The position numbers and the translations under genes were made by a program. Under the pieces are notes generated by a model that saw nothing but the letters and a program-made list of their open reading frames with translations, was not told the DNA's origin and searched no databases. Positions 57,929 to 64,000 of a DNA stretch of 64,000 nucleotides are shown in pieces (the stretch's first letter is position 1; every line of letters starts with the position of its first letter). The DNA is from Thermomicrobiales bacterium (lineage in GTDB: Bacteria > Chloroflexota > Chloroflexia > Thermomicrobiales > UBA6265), in the NCBI GenBank assembly GCA_041390825.1, contig JAWKPF010000005.1:124001-188000 (forward strand). The letters are read 5' to 3'.

Positions 57929-59119
57929 ATGCGGCGTAACCGGCTCTCGATGCTTTTCGCGGCGTTCGCGCTCATGTTGGCTCCGATAGTGGCCAGCGGC
58001 CATGTCGTTGCCCAGGACGACGATCCGATCATCATTGGCGCTCCGATCAACTTGACCGGCTGGATGGCAGCGTATGACCAGCCGCCGTTGGACGGCGCGC
58101 AGCTGGCGGTCGAACAGATCAACGCAGCCGGTGGTGTGCTCGGTCGTCCACTCGAAATCAAGGTGGTCGATGGCAAGACCGACCCGGCCACGGTCGGCAA
58201 TGCCGCGATCGAAGTGATCGAGGGGGGCGCAGAGGTCCTGGTGACCCCATGCGACTTCGACAATGGCGCGCCAGCAGGGCAGGCCGCGCAGGAAGCTGGC
58301 CTGGTGGGCGTGTCGTTCTGCGCGTCGTCGCCGTTGTATGGCTCGGCCACGCTGGGAGACAAGCAGTTCACTGTTTCGATGTGGAACCAAACCATGGCTG
58401 CGGCCGCGGCGGAGTTCGGGCACACGGTGAAGGGTTGGCAGACGGCAGCGATCATCGCCGACCAGGGGAATGAGTACACCAAGTCGTTGGGCGAGTACTT
58501 CGCGGACACATGGGAGCACCTCGGAGGCGAAGTCGTCAGCGAGGATACCTACCAGACGAACGATATGCAGGCGTCGGCGCAAGCGCAGCGCATCATGGAG
58601 CTCGAAACGCCGCCCGATGTCATCTTCGTTTCCGCGCTCATGCCGGACTACTCGGCTATCATCCGCGATCTGCGCTCCGCTGGGATCGAGGCGCCGCTGA
58701 TGGGTGGCGACTCGATGGATACGGCCGATTTCTATACCGCGCTCGGCAGCGAGCTCGGTCATGACATCTATATCTCGACCCACTCGTTCATCGGCCCGGA
58801 GGCCGGCCCAGCGATGGAGCAGTTCATCGCCGATTTCACCGCCAAGTACGGCAACCCGCCGGAAGTCTCGTTCAACGCGATGGGCTATGACACGATCCAG
58901 ATCATCGCCGATTCGATCGAGCGCGCAGGCACAACCGACGGTGAAGCGCTGGCGCAGGCAATGGTGAATCACGAATTCGATCTGCTGAGCGGCAAGCTCA
59001 CCTGGTCGGACGCGGAGTCGGGCCATATTCCGCAGAAGGAAGCATTCATCGTCGAGGTCGTCGACGGGAAGCCGACCTTTGTGCAGACACTGGCGCCGTC
59101 CTGGACGCCAGACCTCTAG
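57929..59119 (+). CDS. Branched-chain amino-acid-type ABC substrate-binding protein
   Basis: A 396-residue type-I binding protein of the LivJ/LivK (HAAT) family. A Sec signal (MRRNRLSMLFAAFALMLA to VVAQ) precedes IIIGAPINLTGWMAAYDQPPLDGAQLAVEQINA (read in shorter pieces), then GGVLGRPLEIKVVDGKTDPA. ATG at 57929 is chosen because AAGGAGG ends four bases before it; the in-frame ATG at 57914 lies ahead of that Shine-Dalgarno. It is the first gene of the operon and is followed by a 12-bp hairpin. Ligands in this family range from branched amino acids to amides, urea and aromatics. Confidence 0.9.
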   Translation: MRRNRLSMLFAAFALMLAPIVASGHVVAQDDDPIIIGAPINLTGWMAAYDQPPLDGAQLAVEQINAAGGVLGRPLEIKVVDGKTDPATVGNAAIEVIEGGAEVLVTPCDFDNGAPAGQAAQEAGLVGVSFCASSPLYGSATLGDKQFTVSMWNQTMAAAAAEFGHTVKGWQTAAIIADQGNEYTKSLGEYFADTWEHLGGEVVSEDTYQTNDMQASAQAQRIMELETPPDVIFVSALMPDYSAIIRDLRSAGIEAPLMGGDSMDTADFYTALGSELGHDIYISTHSFIGPEAGPAMEQFIADFTAKYGNPPEVSFNAMGYDTIQIIADSIERAGTTDGEALAQAMVNHEFDLLSGKLTWSDAESGHIPQKEAFIVEVVDGKPTFVQTLAPSWTPDL

Positions 59120-59129
59120 CAATCAGTTT

Positions 59130-59157
59130 CGGGACGCCGGGCTGGCCCGGCGTCCCG
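59130..59157 (+). terminator. Perfect 12-bp hairpin between SBP and ATPase genes
   Basis: Arms 59130-59141 and 59146-59157 (CGGGACGCCGGG and its complement) with a CTGG loop, 10 bp after the SBP stop. TTGTGTG follows rather than a T-run. It is the third hairpin of this kind after an SBP in the window. Confidence 0.65.
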
Positions 59158-59198
59158 TTGTGTGTTCGTGACATTGTGTCGCTCGAGGCAGGAACAGC

Positions 59199-59951
59199 AT
59201 GACTGATTCGGTGGGCGGTGATTCTGGAGCACTGATCGTTCGCGATCTGACGAAGGATTTCGCCGGGCTGCGCGCGGTCGATGGCGTCAGCTTCACCGTG
59301 CAGCCAGGGGAGATCATGGGGCTGATCGGTCCAAACGGATCGGGCAAGACCACCACGATCAATGTCATCACTGGATTGCTGCATATCACCAGCGGTTCGG
59401 TGCATCTCGGAACGCTCGACATGACCGGGTGGCCGCCGCACAAGATCGCGCGCGCCGGCCTGGCGCGTACCTTCCAGATCGTACGACTGTTCAAGGATTT
59501 CACCGTTCGTGAGAACGTCGAGGTAGCGGTGGTGGCTTCGGGCGGAGCCCGAGGCGGCGTGGCCGCCGACCGCGCGACCCGCGCGATGCGCCAACTCGGC
59601 ATTCTGCATTTGGCGGACCTTCCCGCCAGGGTCCTGCCGCAAGGAGAGGAACGTTTGGTCGAGATCGCGCGGGCGATCGCGACCCAGCCAAAATTCCTGC
59701 TCCTCGACGAGCCTGGGGCGGGACTCAATGACGCGGAGATCGAGACCCTTCTCCCCACGCTCTTGCGGCTTCGCGAGGCGATTGGCTGCGGAATCGCGAT
59801 CGTCGATCATGACATGCGGTTGATCATGAATCTGTGCGACCGAATTCACGTCCTGAACTATGGAAAGACGATTGGCGACGGCACCCCCGAACAGATTCGC
59901 AACGAGCCGGCCGTAATCGAAGCCTATCTGGGCGCAGAGGAAGCCGCGTGA
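59199..59951 (+). CDS. livG: Branched-chain-type ABC ATPase, LivG-like
   Basis: A 250-residue ATPase. Walker A GPNGSGKTT near residue 44, Walker B FLLLDEPGAGLN around residues 166-177, H-loop VDHDM. The signature is degenerate (LPQGEERLVEIARA in place of LSGGQ), as is common in LivG. The stop overlaps the LivF start in GTGA. It pairs with LivF to drive the LivHM permease. Confidence 0.9.
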   Translation: MTDSVGGDSGALIVRDLTKDFAGLRAVDGVSFTVQPGEIMGLIGPNGSGKTTTINVITGLLHITSGSVHLGTLDMTGWPPHKIARAGLARTFQIVRLFKDFTVRENVEVAVVASGGARGGVAADRATRAMRQLGILHLADLPARVLPQGEERLVEIARAIATQPKFLLLDEPGAGLNDAEIETLLPTLLRLREAIGCGIAIVDHDMRLIMNLCDRIHVLNYGKTIGDGTPEQIRNEPAVIEAYLGAEEAA

Positions 59952-60697
59952 CGCTGCTCTATCTCTCCCAGGTGAATGTCTTTTACGGTGCGAACCATGC
60001 GGTGCGCGATCTCGACCTCCAGGTCGAGCAGGGCGAGATCGTTGGTTTGATCGGCGCGAACGGCGCAGGGAAGTCGACCACCATGATGAGCATCATGGGG
60101 GCGGTCAAACCCCGCTCCGGCGCGGTGGTCTTCGATGGCCGGAACATCACCGGGTTGCCACCCGAGCAAGTGCTGCGAATGGGAATCGCTCCCGTGATGG
60201 AGGGCCGGCGCATTTTCCCGTCCCTCACCGTTGGCGAAAACCTGCGAATGGGAGCGGCCACGATGTCCGACAAGGCGCAGGTTGCCCAGGACATCGAGCG
60301 CTGGTGCAACTTCTTCCCGATTCTGGGCGAGCGGTTCGATCGTCCTGCCGGGAACCTCTCGGGTGGCCAACAACAGATGCTGGCTGTGGCGCGCGCGCTC
60401 ATGTCACGGCCGCGGTTGCTGTTGATGGACGAACCGTCGCTCGGCCTGGCTCCGTTGCTGGTGTCGGAAATCTTCAAGCTCACGGCTGAGTTGAGGGACA
60501 TGGGGATGACCATTCTGATCGTCGAGCAGAACGTCCGCATGACACTGAACATCGCCGATCGGGCATATCTCCTGAATCTCGGGCGCGTCGAATTCACCGG
60601 TACGCCGGATCAGATTCGGGCCGAGGCGGATATCGAGCGAACCTATCTGGGCGGCGGTCAGGTGGGCACACCGGCTGCCGCGCCGACAGCGAGTTGA
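59948..60697 (+). CDS. livF: Branched-chain-type ABC ATPase, LivF-like
   Basis: A 249-residue ATPase: Walker A GANGAGKST, signature LSGGQQQMLAVARAL, Walker B RLLLMDEPSLGL, and the EGRRIFPSLTVGENL segment diagnostic of LivF. GTG at 59948 overlaps the livG stop (GTGA); the frame is open to 59834. The stop lies two bases before the livH ATG. Confidence 0.9.
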   Translation: MTLLYLSQVNVFYGANHAVRDLDLQVEQGEIVGLIGANGAGKSTTMMSIMGAVKPRSGAVVFDGRNITGLPPEQVLRMGIAPVMEGRRIFPSLTVGENLRMGAATMSDKAQVAQDIERWCNFFPILGERFDRPAGNLSGGQQQMLAVARALMSRPRLLLMDEPSLGLAPLLVSEIFKLTAELRDMGMTILIVEQNVRMTLNIADRAYLLNLGRVEFTGTPDQIRAEADIERTYLGGGQVGTPAAAPTAS

Positions 60698-60699
60698 CC

Positions 60700-61599
60700 A
60701 TGGATTCCCTCAGCGATTTCGTGCAATACCTCGTCAGCTCTCTTTCGGTGGGAGGGCTCTACGCGCTCATGGCGCTCGGTTTGGTGATCGTCTACGGGAT
60801 CTCCCAGTTGGTGAACTTCGCCTATGGCGAACTCATCATGGTGGCGGGCTACGGGCTGTTGATCTTCGGGCGAAGCTGGTTGCCGTGGCTGATCGTGGCG
60901 GTCCTGAGCGTGATCTGCGCGATCGTGGTGGCGCTCGGAATGGATCAGATCGCCTTTCGGCCGGTCAGGAACGCGAGCCCGACCACGATGCTGATAACGT
61001 CGTTCGCGGTCAGTACGTTGTTGCAAGCGATTGCATTACTCGTCATCTCACCGAGACCACGCGCGCCACGATTGCCGTCGATCTTTGTCGAGAGCGCGCA
61101 GATCGCAGGAATTCGTGTCAAGGTGGTCGATATCATCGCGCTGATCGTGAGCATCGTTGCGCTGATCGCGTTGCAAGTCTTCTTGAGAAAATCGATCGTC
61201 GGCTTGTCGCTCCGCGCGGCCGCCGATGACTTCACGATGACACGGCTGGTGGGTGTCAACGCGAACAAGGTCATTGCGACGGCGTTCGCGATCAGCGGGT
61301 TGCTGGCCGGTATCGTTGCGCTCTTCTGGATTGGACGTATCGGCCAGGTATTGCCCACGGTCGGGTTCCAGCCGGTGCTCATCGCGTTCATTGCCTCGGT
61401 AGTGGGCGGGTTGTCGTCGATCAAGGGGGCGGTTCTGGGTGGATACATCCTTGGCTTCCTGACGATCGGGCTGCAAACCTGGCTGCCACAGGATGTCAAT
61501 GCCTATCGTGACGCGATCATGTTCGGCATCGTCATCCTGATGTTGCTGGTGCGGCCAGAAGGTTTGATCAAGCCGGCCTTCTCACGGGAGACCCGCTGA
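60700..61599 (+). CDS. livH: Branched-chain-type ABC permease, LivH-like
   Basis: A 299-residue, roughly eight-helix permease. Family markers: LSVGGLYALMALGLVIVYGI, QLVNFAYGELIMVAGYG and the late VVGGLSSIKGAVLGGYILGF. ATG at 60700 is used; a TTG at 60694 would overlap livF by four bases. The stop and the livM start share one base (TGATG). Confidence 0.9.
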   Translation: MDSLSDFVQYLVSSLSVGGLYALMALGLVIVYGISQLVNFAYGELIMVAGYGLLIFGRSWLPWLIVAVLSVICAIVVALGMDQIAFRPVRNASPTTMLITSFAVSTLLQAIALLVISPRPRAPRLPSIFVESAQIAGIRVKVVDIIALIVSIVALIALQVFLRKSIVGLSLRAAADDFTMTRLVGVNANKVIATAFAISGLLAGIVALFWIGRIGQVLPTVGFQPVLIAFIASVVGGLSSIKGAVLGGYILGFLTIGLQTWLPQDVNAYRDAIMFGIVILMLLVRPEGLIKPAFSRETR

Positions 61600-62699
61600 T
61601 GGGCAACGCCTCGACGCGCGCGCTCGTCTCCAAGTGGTCCACGCCAGTCATCCTGATCGGGCTCTGCGTGCTGATTGCGCTTTTCGCCGTCGTGCGGGAT
61701 GACGCGGTCTTCCTGCGGGTCGTCACGGTCATGTTCATCAGTGTGCTGTTGACCGTGGCGCTGCAAGTGTTCATGGGCAACTCTGGGCTCGGCTCGTTTG
61801 GCCAGTATGCGTTCGCCTCGATCGGCGCGTACGCCTCGCTCTGGTTCGGGTTGACCCAGCAACAGAAGAACATGACCTTGCCGGACATGCCGGAAAACTG
61901 GTGGATCCATGGCCAGCACTACCCGTTCGAGGTAGCCCTGCTCATCGCGGCCCTGTTGACCGCGGTGGTGGGCGGTTTGATCGGCGTCGCGTTTGTCCGA
62001 TTGCGTGGGGCGTCGTTTACGATCGCGACTTTTGCGTTCCTGATCGTCATCAATCGCATCGCGCTGCAATGGGAAGAGATGACGCGCGGATCGCGCGTCG
62101 TGATCGGGGTGCCAAAACAGACCACGCTTTGGGTCACCGTTGCCTGGGCCTGTCTCGCGATTCTGGTTGCATTCGTCTTCAAGGAGTCTTCGATCGGGCT
62201 CAAGCTGCGCGCCAGCCGCGAAGACGAGGACGCCGCCGCGAGCATTGGCATCAATGTGAAGCTGATGCGCTGGATTGCCTGGACCCTGAGCTGCGGCATG
62301 TCGGCAATCGGAGGCGCGCTCTGGGCGTACTTCATCGTCCAGTTCACGCCGAACAACTTCTACCTGCACGAGACATTCCTGATCGTGGCCATGCTGGTGA
62401 TCGGTGGGGCAGCGAGCGTCAGTGGCGCGGTGATCGGTGCGATCACCGTTGCGCTGTCTTCCGAGATGCTCCGCCAAACCGAGAACTGGTTGAACACCCA
62501 GCGCACCGATGGAACGACGATCGGCAATCTGCTGCCGTTTCAACTGATCGGTTTCACGGAAATCGTGCTAGCCGTCGTGATGATCGCGGTGCTGATCCTG
62601 CGGCCGTCCGGGTTGCTGAGCGGACGAGAGCTGCGCTGGCCGAGAGGAAAGCCACAGCCCGGAATGACAGACCTGGCGGAGAACATCGATGAGCCGTAG
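61599..62699 (+). CDS. livM: Branched-chain-type ABC permease, LivM-like
   Basis: A 366-residue permease of the LivM family with about nine helices. Markers: NSGLGSFGQYAFASIGAYAS, LRGASFTIATFAFLIVINR, and ASREDEDAAASIGINVKLMR, with GAASVSGAVIGAITVALSSE near the end. It has an insert after residue 85 (QQQKNMTLPDMPENW). Its last 11 bases overlap the aminotransferase start, so both are probably translated from one mRNA. Confidence 0.9.
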   Translation: MGNASTRALVSKWSTPVILIGLCVLIALFAVVRDDAVFLRVVTVMFISVLLTVALQVFMGNSGLGSFGQYAFASIGAYASLWFGLTQQQKNMTLPDMPENWWIHGQHYPFEVALLIAALLTAVVGGLIGVAFVRLRGASFTIATFAFLIVINRIALQWEEMTRGSRVVIGVPKQTTLWVTVAWACLAILVAFVFKESSIGLKLRASREDEDAAASIGINVKLMRWIAWTLSCGMSAIGGALWAYFIVQFTPNNFYLHETFLIVAMLVIGGAASVSGAVIGAITVALSSEMLRQTENWLNTQRTDGTTIGNLLPFQLIGFTEIVLAVVMIAVLILRPSGLLSGRELRWPRGKPQPGMTDLAENIDEP

Positions 62700-64000
62700 C
62701 CTGGTCGAACGCGATGCTCGCTCGGTGGCGGACGCCATCAAGATTCGCTACACGCCATTCGTTGCGGCCCGTGGTGAAGGCGCATACCTCTACGACGAGT
62801 CAGACCGGCGATTCATCGACTTCGGAGCGGGTTGGGCGGCCGCGGGGCTGGGATATTCGAACCAACGCGTGAAGGACGCGGTCGCCGCCCAAATGGATCG
62901 AGCGACCATGTCCGGGTTGCTTTCCAGCATCAACCAGCCGGCGGTCGAGCTGGCGGAGCGGCTGATCGATCTGGCGCCGGGCCAGATCGAGAAGAAAGCG
63001 TGGTTCGGATTGGCTGGCTCGGATGCAGCCGAAGCGACGCAGCGCATGATTCTGCGCGCGACCGGAAAACCACGTATCGTCTCATTCATCGGCGGTTGGC
63101 ATGGAACGCACGACGCCACCATGGCGTTGAGCGCGCATCCGGCGCTCGGTGCGACGCTTGGCGGCGCGCATGTCACCAAGATTCCCTATCCCAATCCGTA
63201 CCGCGATCCGTTTGGGGGCGACGGCGCCGATCTGACCGATCGGTGTCTCGGCTATCTGGAACACTATCTCTTCAAAACAATTTGCCCCGCAGATCAGGTT
63301 GCAGCCATCTTTGTCGAGGCCGTGCAGAGCGATGGCGGGGATATCGTGCCGCCAGACGATTTCATGCCGAAGCTGCGCGCCCTGTGTGACCGGCACGGCA
63401 TTTACCTGGTGGTCGACGAAATCAAGGTCGGTCTCGGGCGGACCGGCGAATGGTTCGCCTTCGAGCACGGCGGCATCGAACCGGATTTCGTATTGCTCGG
63501 CAAGTCGCTTGGCGGCGGGTTGCCGTTGAGCGCCATCGTCGGCCGGCGCGAAGTGCTCGATTTCGAACCGGGAAGCGCGTTGTTCACTCTGGCCGGCAAC
63601 GGCGCCAGTTGCGCGGCTGGTTTGGCTGTGCTGGACGAGATCCAGCGGCTCGATCTGGTGCGCGCATCTGCGGTAAACGGGGAACTGATGAAACAGCTCC
63701 TGACGAACCGGCTGATGGAGTACGACATCGTCGGCGATGTGCGCGGCAAAGGGATGATCTGCGGTGTCGAGCTGGTCGAAGACCGCGCCGGCAAGGAACC
63801 GAACACCTCCCTGCCCGCAAAGATCGTCTATCGCGCCTGGGAACTCGGTATGATCGTGTACTACGCTGGCAATTGGGGCAACGTGCTGGAGATCACTCCG
63901 CCATTGGTCATCGAGCAAGAGGCGATCGAGCAGGGGGTCGAGATCCTCGACCGCGCGATTGCCGATGTGCTGGACGGCGCGGTCTCGGATGAAGCGGTTG
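62689..64000 (+). CDS. Class III aminotransferase, 3' end cut by the window
   Basis: At least 437 codons with no stop before the window ends. A PLP-dependent class III (omega) transaminase: FIDFGAGWAAAGLGY, the PLP-phosphate region AGSDAAEATQRM, the Asp in LVVDEIKVGLGRTG and the Schiff-base Lys in VLLGKSLGGGLPLSAIVG. ATG at 62689 has GGAGAA upstream and overlaps livM by 11 bases. Linkage to a branched-chain-type importer suggests that it deaminates the imported amine or amino acid. The C terminus is nearly complete compared with family length. Confidence 0.9.
   Translation, partial: MSRSLVERDARSVADAIKIRYTPFVAARGEGAYLYDESDRRFIDFGAGWAAAGLGYSNQRVKDAVAAQMDRATMSGLLSSINQPAVELAERLIDLAPGQIEKKAWFGLAGSDAAEATQRMILRATGKPRIVSFIGGWHGTHDATMALSAHPALGATLGGAHVTKIPYPNPYRDPFGGDGADLTDRCLGYLEHYLFKTICPADQVAAIFVEAVQSDGGDIVPPDDFMPKLRALCDRHGIYLVVDEIKVGLGRTGEWFAFEHGGIEPDFVLLGKSLGGGLPLSAIVGRREVLDFEPGSALFTLAGNGASCAAGLAVLDEIQRLDLVRASAVNGELMKQLLTNRLMEYDIVGDVRGKGMICGVELVEDRAGKEPNTSLPAKIVYRAWELGMIVYYAGNWGNVLEITPPLVIEQEAIEQGVEILDRAIADVLDGAVSDEAV

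Overview
This window is a GC-rich, gene-dense bacterial chromosome segment with no rRNA, tRNA, phage, insertion sequence or CRISPR array that I can see. The gene set suggests a free-living heterotroph, most likely Chloroflexota of the Thermomicrobia/Sphaerobacter type. The clues are the Agl23/TIGR03663-type membrane glycosyltransferase, the DUF6483-like protein, an AceE-like E1, several Tat-exported beta-propeller proteins, many solute importers and frequent GTG starts. This placement is inference from gene content; no phylogenetic marker was compared.

Layout. 0-9.2 kb (+): a luciferase-like oxidoreductase, two tandem aldo/keto reductases, a metal-dependent amidohydrolase/deacetylase, a complete spermidine/putrescine-type ABC importer and a SnoaL-like protein; this looks like one uptake and catabolism unit. 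9.2-14.2 kb (-): amidase, two paralogous Tat-exported kelch propellers, a CxxS redoxin and an SMP-30-type propeller. 14.3-19.3 kb: a DUF6483-like gene, then the acetoin dehydrogenase operon acoA-acoB-acoC-acoX (-). 19.4-20.3 kb: a divergent ArsR repressor and AHSA1/SRPBCC pair. 20.3-25.1 kb: a Tat-exported C39-like peptidase and an oligopeptide-type SBP with two permeases but no ATPases. 25.1-34.9 kb (-): GNAT and a small basic protein, creatininase, a SelA-like PLP enzyme, an NDUFA9-like reductase, an ArgE/DapE deacylase, a CHAD protein split over two coupled ORFs, Ppx/GppA, and a MauE membrane protein fused to three thioredoxin domains. 35-44 kb (+): rsgA, heptamer repeat arrays, a frameshifted FAD oxidoreductase (-), ftsH, glutaminyl cyclase, an AceE-like E1 and a flavin reductase. 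44-51 kb: amt (-), then two related membrane glycosyltransferases (+), the second with a C-terminal NHL propeller and two frameshifts. 51-57.6 kb: an orphan Tat-lipoprotein SBP, an M81 (MlrC-like) peptidase, a small acidic protein, LysE, ppk1 and a small ORF. 57.8-64 kb (+): a branched-chain-amino-acid-type ABC operon ending in a class III aminotransferase cut by the window edge.

Three themes recur. (1) Polyphosphate: ppk1 makes it, the Ppx/GppA protein may degrade it, and the CHAD pair is predicted to bind it. (2) Import: three SBP genes are each followed within about 10-30 bp by a strong GC hairpin with no U-tract, which may set a high SBP-to-permease ratio. (3) Export and redox: several Tat-exported beta-propellers, a C39 peptidase and a seemingly unusual MauE-Trx-Trx-Trx fusion. 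Four convergent gene pairs share their stop codons through 4-nt overlaps. Three apparent +1 frameshifts (one in the FAD oxidoreductase, two in the GT-NHL gene) are either real lesions or assembly errors.
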